36,519 nt of DNA from an uncultured Lachnospiraceae bacterium (GTDB lineage Bacteria > Bacillota > Clostridia > Lachnospirales > Lachnospiraceae). Position 1 is the stretch's first letter. Each line of letters begins with the position of its first letter. Both the position numbers and the translations under genes were made by a program. Shown piece by piece: positions 1 to 7,767 of the stretch. The stretch is taken from NCBI GenBank assembly GCA_944375845.1, contig CALWAW010000050.1, forward strand, positions 1-36,519, written 5' to 3'. The notes below the pieces were generated by a model. The model was given only the letters and a program-made list of their open reading frames with translations, made no database searches and was not told the DNA's origin.

Positions 1-116
1 CCTTTATCAGCGCGGGCTTAAGCTCGCTTCTCAGTATTTTTATCGGAATGGGACTTGTTTTGAATGTGGGGCTGCAAAGAAACTATGAAAATAACAGAGG
101 AGGGTTTGACGTATGA
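1..116 (+). CDS. rodA: RodA/FtsW family peptidoglycan glycosyltransferase, C-terminal end (partial)
   Basis: This is the last 37 codons of a gene entering from the left edge. The frame starting at base 3 reads FISAGLSSLLSIFIGMG and ends ...QRNYENNRGGFDV before TGA at 114-116. The glycine/serine-rich motif followed by a hydrophobic helix matches the last transmembrane segment of SEDS proteins (RodA/FtsW/SpoVE). These are membrane glycan polymerases acting with a class B PBP. RodA rather than FtsW is inferred because mgsA follows directly, a known clostridial arrangement. The stop overlaps the mgsA start (ATGA), so translation is probably coupled. Only a short piece is visible, so the paralogue assignment is tentative. 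Confidence 0.7.
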   Translation, partial: FISAGLSSLLSIFIGMGLVLNVGLQRNYENNRGGFDV

Positions 117-508
117 AAGTAGGACTGATCGCCCATGACGCGAAAAAGAAGCTGATGCAGAATTTTGCCATCGCCTACCGGGGCATCCTGTGTCACCATG
201 AGCTTTACGCCACGGGCACAACGGGCCGCCTGATCGAGGAGGTCACCAACCTGAACGTCCACAAATTCCTGACGGGGCATCTGGGAGGCGAGCAGCAGAT
301 GGCCGCCCAGATCGAGAACAACCAGATGGATCTGGTGATATTCTTGAGGGACCCCCTGCATCCCAAGTCCCACGAGCCGGACGTATTCAAGGTGATCCGC
401 CTCTGCGACGTCCACAATATCCCCCTGGCCACCAACGTGGCCACCGCGGAGCTCCTTGTGAAGGCTCTGGAGCGGGGCGATCTGGAATGGCGGGAAGCCT
501 TCAAATAA
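113..508 (+). CDS. mgsA: Methylglyoxal synthase
   Basis: Converts dihydroxyacetone phosphate to methylglyoxal and phosphate in the cytosol, a bypass of lower glycolysis. The 131-residue length is normal for the family. Visible motifs are the N-terminal GLIAHDAKK, the phosphate-binding YATGTTGRL (residues 32-40), DLVIFLRDPL (73-82), SHEPD (86-90) and HNIPLATNVATAE (101-113). The residue matching the proposed general base Asp71 of E. coli, in the GGDQQ motif, is Glu60 here (GGEQQ). Asp90 of HEPD, matching Asp101, is kept. A GAGGAGGG ribosome site precedes the ATG, which overlaps the rodA stop. The dacA-like gene follows 19 bp downstream, suggesting one transcript. Confidence 0.95.
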   Translation: MKVGLIAHDAKKKLMQNFAIAYRGILCHHELYATGTTGRLIEEVTNLNVHKFLTGHLGGEQQMAAQIENNQMDLVIFLRDPLHPKSHEPDVFKVIRLCDVHNIPLATNVATAELLVKALERGDLEWREAFK

Positions 509-527
509 CAGACCAGGAGGCAGAATC

Positions 528-1562
528 ATGCCCAGAACAAAAACAGCGGAACAGGTAAAGAAAAACAGGCGGCTTGCGCGCATTGTCCTGATCCTTGCGG
601 CTGTCCTTCTCTGCGCCGGGGCCGGAGTCCTCGCATGGCTTTTTCTGAGAAAGGAGCCCGTATCGGGACCGGCTCCCATGCTGGCGAAGTATCAGATGGC
701 GGAGCCCGGCGGGGAGCTTGCCAAAGAAGCCCTTCCGGAAAGGCCTGCCCTTTTCGGGGAGGGGCTCTGCGTGGTTTCCGGAAACTCTGAGGAGGATCCG
801 GCCATCACGGCTAAGGCCGGGATCTGCTTTGACAGGACCACGGGCCAGGTGATTTTCAGCAAGAACGCCTATGAGCGGCTGTACCCGGCCAGCATCACAA
901 AGCTGATGACCTGCCTTGTGGCCCTGCGACACGGGGATCTTTCCCAGAAGGTGACGGTGGAGGAATATATGCTCTCGGATCTGGATCCGGATTCCTCTCT
1001 GTGCCATGTGTCCCCCGGCTGCACCCTGACGCTGGAGCAGCTTTTATACGGACTGATGCTCCCCTCGGGAAACGACGCGGCCAATGTGATCGCCTACGGC
1101 GTGGCCGGAAGCGAGGAGGCCTTCGCCGAGCTGATGAACCAGGAAGCCCGGCGGATCGGCGCCACGGACAGCCATTTCGTAAACGCCCACGGCTTAAACG
1201 ACCCGGAGCATTACACCACGGCGTACGATATCTATCTGATGCTCAACGAGCTGATGGAATACGATACCTTTGTGGAAATCATCACGGCCCCCTCCTATAA
1301 GGCGGTTTTTGAGCAAAACGGCGCGGAGGCAGTCCTGGAGTGGCAGAGGGGAATCTGGTACTTCACCGGCCAGGCCCAGGCGCCGGAGGGGGTACAGCCT
1401 CTGGGCGGAAAAACCGGCACCACGCCCGAGGCGGGGTTCTGCCTTTCCCTGGTATCCCTGGGAGCCTCCGGGGACCAGTACGTCACCGTGGTCCTGGATA
1501 CCTTGGGCCGGGACGAGCTTTATTCCAATATGACGGCCTTACTTTCAAAAATTCCGAATTAA
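528..1562 (+). CDS. D-alanyl-D-alanine carboxypeptidase (serine peptidase S11, DacA/PBP5 type)
   Basis: Penicillin-binding protein that trims the terminal D-Ala from peptidoglycan stem peptides outside the membrane. All three catalytic motifs of family S11 are present: SITK at 122-125 (nucleophile Ser122, Lys125), SGN at 180-182 and KTG at 295-297. An N-terminal hydrophobic segment (about residues 18-40) preceded by basic residues acts as signal or anchor. At 344 residues it ends soon after the transpeptidase fold. The C-terminal beta domain and amphipathic helix of DacA/PBP5 are missing, so the N-terminal segment is probably the membrane anchor. AGGAGG lies upstream of the ATG. It follows mgsA closely and is likely cotranscribed with rodA-mgsA. 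Confidence 0.93.
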   Translation: MPRTKTAEQVKKNRRLARIVLILAAVLLCAGAGVLAWLFLRKEPVSGPAPMLAKYQMAEPGGELAKEALPERPALFGEGLCVVSGNSEEDPAITAKAGICFDRTTGQVIFSKNAYERLYPASITKLMTCLVALRHGDLSQKVTVEEYMLSDLDPDSSLCHVSPGCTLTLEQLLYGLMLPSGNDAANVIAYGVAGSEEAFAELMNQEARRIGATDSHFVNAHGLNDPEHYTTAYDIYLMLNELMEYDTFVEIITAPSYKAVFEQNGAEAVLEWQRGIWYFTGQAQAPEGVQPLGGKTGTTPEAGFCLSLVSLGASGDQYVTVVLDTLGRDELYSNMTALLSKIPN

Positions 1563-1565
1563 GGA

Positions 1566-1594
1566 TTGTACTTTCCGTCAATTTATACTATAAT
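1566..1594 (+). promoter_or_regulatory. Sigma-A promoter of the small P-loop gene
   Basis: TTGTAC at 1566-1571 and a consensus TATAAT at 1589-1594 are separated by 17 bp. It starts just after the carboxypeptidase stop and drives the gene at 1643. Confidence 0.75.
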
Positions 1595-1642
1595 TAATGT
1601 AAGGTTTTCAAACCGGACTACTACCTAAAGGAGGAGTGCATT

Positions 1643-2062
1643 ATGGTGCAGATTATAGCAGGAAAGATGGGGAAGGGGAAAACAAAATTTCTGCTGGACA
1701 AAGCAAATCTGGCAGTAAATGAGTGTAAGGGTTCTCTTGTATACCTGGACAAAAACACAAAAAATATGCACGCGCTGGATAATAAGATCCGTCTGATCAA
1801 TGTTTACGATTATCCGATCCGTTCTTACAACGCCTTTATCGGATTTTTATGCGGGATCATCTCCCAGGATTACGATTTGGAATATATGTTCTTAGACAGC
1901 TTTCTGAAGCTGGCCCACCTTGAAGGCCAGGATATCTCCTCCGCTCTGGTCGAGCTGGAGCAGCTCGGACAGCAGTACGGGGTTACTCTCGTTCTGAGTA
2001 TCTCCATGGACGCCCAGGACCTGCCGGAATTCGCCCAGTCCAAGGTCGTCATCTCTCTGTAA
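1643..2062 (+). CDS. Small P-loop NTPase-like protein of unknown function
   Basis: A 139-residue cytosolic protein with no signal peptide or membrane segment. A Walker A motif is visible at residues 7-14 (GKMGKGKT). A hydrophobic strand ending in Asp (YMFLD, 81-85) is a good Walker B, and VTLVLSIS (114-121) resembles a sensor strand of RecA-like folds. Databases tend to label such clostridial proteins PilT-like or ATPase. No pilus motor domain or pilus genes are visible, so that name is not supported. It has its own consensus promoter, a strong ribosome site (AGGAGG) and its own terminator, so it is monocistronic. The nucleotide-binding fold is well supported; the function is unknown. Confidence 0.85.
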   Translation: MVQIIAGKMGKGKTKFLLDKANLAVNECKGSLVYLDKNTKNMHALDNKIRLINVYDYPIRSYNAFIGFLCGIISQDYDLEYMFLDSFLKLAHLEGQDISSALVELEQLGQQYGVTLVLSISMDAQDLPEFAQSKVVISL

Positions 2063-2096
2063 GATTCGCAAATTACATAGTATGTGTTAAATGCAG

Positions 2097-2123
2097 TTCG
2101 GGACGTGTACCCCACGTCCCGAA
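2097..2123 (+). terminator. Rho-independent terminator of the P-loop gene
   Basis: Perfect 11-bp stem TTCGGGACGTG (2097-2107) with CACGTCCCGAA (2113-2123), 5-nt loop, followed by TTTATATT. It sits between convergent genes and may also stop the DUF378 transcript, although that side lacks a clear T-run. Confidence 0.85.
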
Positions 2124-2130
2124 TTTATAT

Positions 2131-2340
2131 TCATTCGCCATGCCTGCCCACGCGGCCGAAGAAGCTTAAAAGATACAGGCCGCAGATCCCCACGATCCCA
2201 TAGACGATGCGGGAGAGCAGGGTCATGTCCCCAAAGAGAAACGATACAAGGTTGAACCGGAAAAATCCGATGAGTCCCCAGTTGACGGCGCCGATGACGG
2301 CGATCGCCAGCGCGGTATAATCAAGCGGCTTTGAATTCAT
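2131..2340 (-). CDS. DUF378 family small membrane protein
   Basis: A 69-residue protein with two predicted transmembrane helices (about residues 8-28 and 42-61). The motif ALAIAVIGAVNWGLIGF in the first helix is typical of the DUF378/YuzA family, and the short tail is basic. Its role is unknown. A strong AAGGAGG lies 8 nt before the ATG. It is transcribed alone and converges on the P-loop gene. Its start region faces the HlyD-like gene, so the 84-bp gap 2341-2424 must hold both promoters. I see no clear consensus -35/-10 pair there for either gene. Confidence 0.85.
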   Translation of the reverse strand: MNSKPLDYTALAIAVIGAVNWGLIGFFRFNLVSFLFGDMTLLSRIVYGIVGICGLYLLSFFGRVGRHGE

Positions 2341-2424
2341 AGCTGTTCCCTCCTTTTTTCTTTTAGTGTATTCCCATTTTGGCAGATTATTAAGGAAATA
2401 AATTCCTTTTAAAAGGAGCCGGCC

Positions 2425-3810
2425 GTGGCAAAGAAGATCATCCGTTATAAAAAACCGAAAAATATCAATATCGGCATGGTGGTGTTCGCCGTTATCTTCC
2501 TGTACCTGGTCATCGTGCTGATCCAGTACGCCATAAAGCCCCGGATCAAAATGTACGAGGTGCTGGAGGGGGATATCGCCAACGATTCCTACTATACCGG
2601 CCTGATCTTAAGGACCGAGACCGTGGTCAATTCCGAGGGCGCCGGGTATGTAAACTATTACCTCCAGGAAAAGGAGAAGGCAGCCGTGGGCGATCTGGTC
2701 TACACCGTGGACGCGGGAGGCGCCGTGGCCGATTACTTAAACCAGTCCTCCGGCGACGGCAGCCGCCTTTCCGATGAGGATCTGGAAGAGCTCAGGGACG
2801 TGCTCAGCTCGTTTGGCTCCTCCTATGAGGACGAACGGTTTTACGAGGTCTACGACGCGAATTCCTCCCTCTCGTCGAGGCTGATGGAATACGTCAATCT
2901 GAGCGCCCTTCAGGAGATGGCGGGAGCGGGCCAGTCCCTCTCCCTGCAAAAGTGCACGGCCGCCTTAAGCGGCGTTATCGTCTACTGCTCCGACGGACTC
3001 GAGAGCCTGACAGCGGAACAGGTGACGGCAGATTCCTTCTCACAGGAAAATTATCACAAGACTGTCTACAGCGGCGGCCAGTCCGTGGAGAACGGCTCTC
3101 CGGTCTACAAGGTGATCACTGAGGACAACTGGTCGGTGCTCATCCCCCTTGAGGAGGACGAGATCAAGGATTATGCCGACGTGGAATCTGTGTCCGTCCG
3201 GTTCACAAAGAAGGGGATTGAGGCGGACGCCGCCTTCTCCCTGATCACGGGAGCCGACGGGAGCCGCTACGGCAGGCTTGATTTTGACAAGTACATGATC
3301 CAGTTCGCCGAGGACCGCTTTGTGGATATTGAGGTGAAAAATTCCAGGGCCTACGGCCTTAAGATCCCCCAGACGGCCATCACCGAAAAGGAGGCCTACA
3401 AAATCCCCCTCGATTTCCTCACCACCGGCGGGGACAGCGCCGACGAGGGCTTCTACCGGGAAACGGAGGCGGGAGGCGTCTCTACCATTGAATTTATTTC
3501 GCCGGTCATCCTCCGGGAAGAGACGAACGAGGACGGAGAGGGCTTCTGCTACGTGGATATGGAAACCCTCCGGGGCGGAGACACCCTGCTGCTTCCCGAT
3601 TCCAACGAACGCTTCCAGGTGGCGGAGACCGAGACCCTAAAGGGCGCCTACAACATCAACCGGGGCTACGCCGTGTTCAAATATGTAGACATCCTTGACG
3701 AAAACAGCGAATACTGCATCGTGAGGAAAAACGTGGCCTACAGCCTCAGGCCCTACGACCATATCGTTCTGAATGCCTCCATGGTTTCCGACCAGCAGAT
3801 CGTACGGTAA
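2425..3810 (+). CDS. HlyD-like membrane-anchored adaptor protein
   Basis: A 461-residue protein starting at GTG, with AAGGAG (2413-2418) 6 nt upstream. One N-terminal transmembrane helix (about residues 16-36) follows a basic stretch, so most of the protein is extracytoplasmic. The next part has the split lipoyl/barrel-sandwich layout of HlyD-family adaptors. A first half-motif lies near residues 50-80 (LEGDIANDSYYTGLILRTE), then an acidic helical region. A second strand set follows (LSGVIVYCSDGLESL, then ENGSPVYKVITEDNWSVLI) and a beta-rich C-terminus. No ABC or RND pump is adjacent, unlike typical HlyD genes. It sits directly before sepF, so an envelope or division role is possible. Family assignment is likely; function is unknown. 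Confidence 0.8.
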   Translation: MAKKIIRYKKPKNINIGMVVFAVIFLYLVIVLIQYAIKPRIKMYEVLEGDIANDSYYTGLILRTETVVNSEGAGYVNYYLQEKEKAAVGDLVYTVDAGGAVADYLNQSSGDGSRLSDEDLEELRDVLSSFGSSYEDERFYEVYDANSSLSSRLMEYVNLSALQEMAGAGQSLSLQKCTAALSGVIVYCSDGLESLTAEQVTADSFSQENYHKTVYSGGQSVENGSPVYKVITEDNWSVLIPLEEDEIKDYADVESVSVRFTKKGIEADAAFSLITGADGSRYGRLDFDKYMIQFAEDRFVDIEVKNSRAYGLKIPQTAITEKEAYKIPLDFLTTGGDSADEGFYRETEAGGVSTIEFISPVILREETNEDGEGFCYVDMETLRGGDTLLLPDSNERFQVAETETLKGAYNINRGYAVFKYVDILDENSEYCIVRKNVAYSLRPYDHIVLNASMVSDQQIVR

Positions 3811-3819
3811 AAAAACCTG

Positions 3820-3848
3820 TTGACAGACCCACGGAAAATGAGGATAAT
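3820..3848 (+). promoter_or_regulatory. Promoter of the sepF operon
   Basis: Perfect TTGACA at 3820-3825, 17-bp spacer, GATAAT at 3843-3848. It gives sepF expression independent of the HlyD-like gene. Confidence 0.75.
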
Positions 3849-3883
3849 GATAGAGAACAAAAAGAAGAAAGGCGGTTTTACCC

Positions 3884-4399
3884 ATGAGCTTTATTGATAA
3901 ATTCCTGGATTCCATGAAGTTAAACGACGATGACGATTACGAATACGACGACGATTACCTTTATGACGATCAGGAGTATGAGGAGGAGCATCCCAAGAAA
4001 AGCTTTTTCCGCAGGGAAAAGAAGGCGGCCGCGCCCCAGGACGAGCCTGCTCCCGAGCCTGCCGCAAAGCCGAAGGCCAGAAACGTGTCCAATGTGGTTC
4101 CCATGCGCTCCGCGTCACGGGGCGGAATGGAGGTCTGCATGGTGAAGCCCAGAAGCTTGAGCGACGCCAGGGAGATCTGCGACACCCTCCTTTCCGGCAG
4201 GGCCGTTGTGATCAACATGGAGGGCATCCCCACGGAAACGGCCCAGAAGATCATCGACTTTACCTCCGGCGCCTGCTACTCCATGAACGGAAACCTTCAG
4301 AAGATCTCCAGCTACATCTTCATCGCCACGCCCCAGTCCGTGGAGCTTTCCGGAGACTTTGAGGATCTCATGGACGGCGGCTCCGGCTACTCAGACTGA
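3884..4399 (+). CDS. sepF: Cell division protein SepF
   Basis: FtsZ-binding protein that tethers and aligns FtsZ filaments at the septal membrane. The first 12 residues (MSFIDKFLDSMK) form an amphipathic membrane-targeting helix. A strongly acidic then proline/alanine/basic linker follows (about 14-80). The conserved SepF (DUF552) domain covers about residues 83-158, with RSLSDAREICDTLLSGRAVV and a terminal beta strand YIFIATP. The length of 171 is typical. A transcript from the promoter at 3820 probably continues through ylmH, aroB, lspA and rluD, since gaps are short or negative. YggS/YlmE, often next to sepF, is absent here. Confidence 0.95.
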   Translation: MSFIDKFLDSMKLNDDDDYEYDDDYLYDDQEYEEEHPKKSFFRREKKAAAPQDEPAPEPAAKPKARNVSNVVPMRSASRGGMEVCMVKPRSLSDAREICDTLLSGRAVVINMEGIPTETAQKIIDFTSGACYSMNGNLQKISSYIFIATPQSVELSGDFEDLMDGGSGYSD

Positions 4400-4407
4400 T
4401 TCCGGCC

Positions 4408-5169
4408 ATGGATAAGGAAGATCAGCTTCTGCTTCGGCGTCTTTTGGATCTCGCGGACGCCTCCTACGGGCGTAATATACCCGTTTATACAGATTTTCTG
4501 AATTTACACGAGCAAACAGTTTTCCTGTCGGCCATGCCGCAGTTCTCTCATGTGCGCGTCCTCTTGGACGGCGGCTACGAGGGGGCAGAAAGGAAGATTG
4601 TTTGCTTTCTTCCTGTTTATATGGAAGAGGCGGGGCGGGAGAGCCTTCCCATTGTGCCCGTCGGCGTTTCCTCCTCGGCGGGGAAGTTTTCCGTCCCCTG
4701 CACCCACCGGGATTATCTGGGATCCGTCCTGAGCCTGGGAATCGAGAGGAGCCAGATCGGCGACATCTTAACCGGCGACCGGCACGCCTTTGTGCTGTGC
4801 AAAGAGCACATGGCGGATTTTCTCATGGAAAATCTCACCTCCGTGAGAAAAAATCCTGTGGTATGTAAACGGGCGTCCTTTTCTGACCTGGAGGGACAGG
4901 TCTCCTTTAAGGAGCTTTCGGGCTCAGTGGCCTCTGTGCGCCTTGACTCCCTGGTGGCCCTGATGCTGGGCGGCTCCAGAAGCGCCGCCGCCTCCTGCAT
5001 CCGCGCCGAGCGGGTCTTTTTAAACGGCGGCCTGTGCACGTCCCTGACCGCCGTCCCCAAAGAGGGCGACGTGATCTCCGTGCGGGGCGCGGGGAAGTTT
5101 ATCTATGACGGGGTCCAGGCCTCCACAAAAAAAGGGAGGCTCATGGTCCGCATCCGAAAATACAGTTAG
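4408..5169 (+). CDS. ylmH: YlmH family RNA-binding S4-domain protein
   Basis: A 253-residue protein encoded next to sepF, as in Bacillus. The N-terminal two thirds carries the YlmH-specific fold with the signature HRDYLGSVLSLGIERSQIGDI (residues 100-120). The C-terminus is an S4 RNA-binding domain (about 177-237) with RLDSLVALMLGGSRSAAASCI. In Bacillus subtilis YlmH has been linked to ribosome-associated quality control, binding 50S subunits with peptidyl-tRNA. The same role here is inferred from homology. Only 8 bp separate it from sepF and no good ribosome site is visible, so translation may depend on coupling to sepF. Confidence 0.9.
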   Translation: MDKEDQLLLRRLLDLADASYGRNIPVYTDFLNLHEQTVFLSAMPQFSHVRVLLDGGYEGAERKIVCFLPVYMEEAGRESLPIVPVGVSSSAGKFSVPCTHRDYLGSVLSLGIERSQIGDILTGDRHAFVLCKEHMADFLMENLTSVRKNPVVCKRASFSDLEGQVSFKELSGSVASVRLDSLVALMLGGSRSAAASCIRAERVFLNGGLCTSLTAVPKEGDVISVRGAGKFIYDGVQASTKKGRLMVRIRKYS

Positions 5170-5182
5170 CGAGGTATCTGGT

Positions 5183-6271
5183 ATGGCAGAAATCATCGAG
5201 GTGCTCCGGGATCATGTCCCGGCCTATCCCATTGTCCTTTCCGGCTCCTTTGAGGAGCTTCCCGGGGCTTTGAAGCCTCTGGGCCTTGAAAAAAGAAAAG
5301 TCTGCATCGTGACGGACAGCCGCGTGGCGGGCCTCTGTCTCAGAAGGGTGCAGGAGCTGTTTGAAAAAGAGGCGGAAAAAACCGCCGTTTTCGTGTTCCC
5401 GGAGGGAGAGCGGCAGAAAAACCTGGACACAGTCCGGGATCTCTATGAATTCCTGATCAAAGAGGGCTTTGACCGGAACGATTTCCTGGCGGCCCTGGGG
5501 GGAGGCGTCACCGGCGATCTCACCGGCTTTGCCGCCGCCACCTATCTTCGGGGGATTTCCTTTATCCAGATCCCCACGACCCTCCTTTCCCAGGTGGATT
5601 CCAGCATCGGGGGAAAGACGGGGGTGGATCTGGATTCCTATAAAAACATGGTGGGCGCCTTCTATATGCCGAAGCTGGTCTACATGAACCTTTCCGTGCT
5701 GAAAACCCTTTCAGAGGAGCAGTTCGCGTCGGGAATGGGGGAGGTCATCAAGCACGGCTGCATCCGCGACGCCGCTTATTATGAATGGATCCGGAAAAAC
5801 AGAGAGGAAATCAGAAGCAGGGAGGTTCCGGCCCTCCTTCCCCTGGTAAAGGGGAGCTGCCTTGTGAAAAAGGCGGTGGTGGAGGAGGACCCCACCGAGA
5901 AAGGCGTGAGGGCGATCTTAAATTTCGGCCACACCCTGGGCCATGCCATTGAAAAAGAAATGAACTTTATCTTGAGCCACGGAGCCTGCGTGGCGGCCGG
6001 AAGCGTGGCCGCGGCGCGGATCTCCTGCTCCAGGGGCCTGATCTCAGAAGAGGAGCTTTCGCGCCTCGAGGAGCTTTTTGACTTCTTCGGCCTTCCCACA
6101 AGGCTCAGGGGCCTTCCCGTTTCCCGGATCCTGGATGCCGTAAGGCACGATAAGAAAATGGATTCCGGCGTAATCCGCTTCATTCTTTTGAAGGAGATGG
6201 GCTCCGCCTTTATCGATAAGACCGTCACAGCCAAGGAAATGAAACAGACCCTGGAATACCTGGCCGGATAG
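5183..6271 (+). CDS. aroB: 3-dehydroquinate synthase
   Basis: Second enzyme of the shikimate pathway, converting DAHP to 3-dehydroquinate with NAD and a divalent metal. The ATG at 5183 is chosen because it gives the usual family N-terminus and a 362-residue length. An upstream in-frame ATG at 5105 would overlap ylmH by 65 bp. Visible motifs are GGGVTGD (106-112, NAD/substrate loop), IPTTLLSQVDSSIGGKTGVD (130-149), GMGEVIKHG (184-192), NFGHTLGHAIE (247-257) and HGACVAAG (266-273). The likely metal ligands are Glu187, His250 and His266. It sits between ylmH and lspA, where Bacillus has divIVA and ileS, an unusual insertion of a shikimate gene into a division/lipoprotein operon. Confidence 0.96.
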   Translation: MAEIIEVLRDHVPAYPIVLSGSFEELPGALKPLGLEKRKVCIVTDSRVAGLCLRRVQELFEKEAEKTAVFVFPEGERQKNLDTVRDLYEFLIKEGFDRNDFLAALGGGVTGDLTGFAAATYLRGISFIQIPTTLLSQVDSSIGGKTGVDLDSYKNMVGAFYMPKLVYMNLSVLKTLSEEQFASGMGEVIKHGCIRDAAYYEWIRKNREEIRSREVPALLPLVKGSCLVKKAVVEEDPTEKGVRAILNFGHTLGHAIEKEMNFILSHGACVAAGSVAAARISCSRGLISEEELSRLEELFDFFGLPTRLRGLPVSRILDAVRHDKKMDSGVIRFILLKEMGSAFIDKTVTAKEMKQTLEYLAG

Positions 6272-6283
6272 GAGAGTGCGTCT

Positions 6284-6838
6284 ATGGAAAACAATCATGG
6301 CCGAAAAAGGGCCGCGGTGCTGGCGGCCTACCTTCTTGGAGCCGCGCTCCTCGTGGTTCTGGATCAGGTCTCAAAGCTGGCCGCCAGGGCGGCCTTAAAG
6401 GGAGAGCCCTCCTTTCCCCTCATCGACGGGGTCTTTGAGCTTTCCTACCTGGAAAACCGGGGAATGGCCTGGGGGCTTTTGCAGGGCGGCCGCTGGCTGT
6501 TTCTGGCGGGCACGGTCCTTGTGCTGGCCCTTATTGTCTGGTTCTTTTTAAAGGCTCCCCTCACAAAGCGGTTTTTCCCTTTAAGGCTCACCCTGGCGGT
6601 GCTGGCCGCGGGGGCGGCGGGGAACCTGATCGACAGGCTGTTCCGGGGCTATGTGATCGACTTTTTCTATTTCAGCCTCATTGATTTTCCCATCTTCAAC
6701 GTGGCCGACTGCTACGTGGTGGCGGCGGGGATCGCCTTCGTGCTCCTGTTCTTCTTTTATTATAAGGACGAGGACTTTGAGACGCTGATCCCGCGGCGCT
6801 TCAAAAAGCGCAAAAAGACAGGCGGTGAGGGAGCATGA
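6284..6838 (+). CDS. lspA: Lipoprotein signal peptidase (signal peptidase II)
   Basis: Membrane aspartic protease that removes signal peptides from diacylglyceryl-modified prolipoproteins. Four transmembrane helices are evident. The catalytic aspartates are Asp117 in AAGNLIDRLF and Asp142 in FNVADCYV. The motif usually written ENxGAAFG reads ENRGMAWG (residues 57-64), with Met in place of the first Ala. The C-terminal tail is basic and longer than in E. coli, giving 184 residues. GGAGAG lies upstream of the ATG. The stop overlaps the rluD-family start (ATGA), a conserved lspA-rluD coupling in Firmicutes. Confidence 0.95.
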   Translation: MENNHGRKRAAVLAAYLLGAALLVVLDQVSKLAARAALKGEPSFPLIDGVFELSYLENRGMAWGLLQGGRWLFLAGTVLVLALIVWFFLKAPLTKRFFPLRLTLAVLAAGAAGNLIDRLFRGYVIDFFYFSLIDFPIFNVADCYVVAAGIAFVLLFFFYYKDEDFETLIPRRFKKRKKTGGEGA

Positions 6839-7746
6839 GCCTTTTTTCCTATCTCATCGGAGGGGACGAGGCGGGAGAGCGGATTGACAAATATCTCTCC
6901 CAGAAGCCCGAATTGCCCTCCAGAAGCTATTTGCAGAGGCTGATCGGGGAAAATCACGTCCTCGTGGGAAAAAGCCCTGTAAAGGGCAATTACAGGCTTA
7001 AGGAGGGGGATGAGGTCACGGTGCAGGTGCCGGAGCCGGTGGAGCTTTCCGTCCGGCCGGAGCCCATGGATCTGGATATTGTCTACGAGGACGAGGATCT
7101 TCTGGTGGTCAACAAGCCCAAGGGCATGGTGGTGCACCCGGCCGCGGGCCACGACAGCCATACGCTGGTGAACGGCCTTCTCTATCACTGCCGGGGAAAG
7201 CTTTCCGGCATAAACGGCGTTCTCAGGCCCGGCATTGTCCACCGGATCGACCGGGACACCACGGGCCTTCTTCTGGTATGCAAAAACGACTCCGCCCATA
7301 ACGCCATCGCCGCTCAGCTCAAGGAGCACACCATCACAAGGCGCTACCACGCCATTGTCCACGGGGAGCTTGCCTGCGACGGCACCGTGGACGCCCCCAT
7401 CGGAAGGAATCCCTCCGACCGGATGAAGATGGCCGTCAACGAGAAGAACGGGAAGAGGGCGGTGACCCATTACCATATCCTGAGCCCCTTAAAGAAATTT
7501 ACCTATGTGGAGTGCCGCCTGGAAACGGGAAGGACCCACCAGATCCGGGTCCACATGGCCCATATCAGGCATCCCCTTTTGGGGGATACCGTATACGGGC
7601 CCCAGAAACCGGCCTTTCCCATCGAGGGGCAGGCCCTTCACGCAAAGGTCATCGGCTTTATCCACCCCCGCACAGGCAAGTATTTGGAATTTGAATCGCC
7701 TCTCCCGGAATATTTTCAAAAATTATTGAATAAATTACAATTATAA
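6835..7746 (+). CDS. RluA/RluD family pseudouridine synthase (YlyB-like)
   Basis: Modifies uridine to pseudouridine in structured RNA, most likely 23S rRNA. An N-terminal S4 RNA-binding domain spans about residues 13-65. The catalytic domain has NKPKGMVVHPAAGH (93-106) and the signature HRIDRDTTGLLLV (136-148), with catalytic Asp139. The RTHQIRVHMAHIRHPLLGD block is the conserved C-terminal element. At 303 residues it matches the RluD/YlyB subfamily that follows lspA in Bacillus. The exact target sites (such as 1911, 1915 and 1917 for RluD) cannot be deduced here. It is the last gene of the sepF operon. No terminator follows before the next promoter. Confidence 0.94.
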   Translation: MSLFSYLIGGDEAGERIDKYLSQKPELPSRSYLQRLIGENHVLVGKSPVKGNYRLKEGDEVTVQVPEPVELSVRPEPMDLDIVYEDEDLLVVNKPKGMVVHPAAGHDSHTLVNGLLYHCRGKLSGINGVLRPGIVHRIDRDTTGLLLVCKNDSAHNAIAAQLKEHTITRRYHAIVHGELACDGTVDAPIGRNPSDRMKMAVNEKNGKRAVTHYHILSPLKKFTYVECRLETGRTHQIRVHMAHIRHPLLGDTVYGPQKPAFPIEGQALHAKVIGFIHPRTGKYLEFESPLPEYFQKLLNKLQL

Positions 7747-7767
7747 CTATACTTTTTGGAAAGGCTG

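Noticed and set aside
1643..2062. Calling the small P-loop protein a PilT twitching-motility ATPase
   Set aside because: Only a Walker A and B are shared; the protein is far too short and no pilus gene is nearby.
5105..5182. A longer aroB start inside ylmH
   Set aside because: It adds 26 residues not expected in the family and overlaps ylmH; the ATG at 5183 fits the usual N-terminus.
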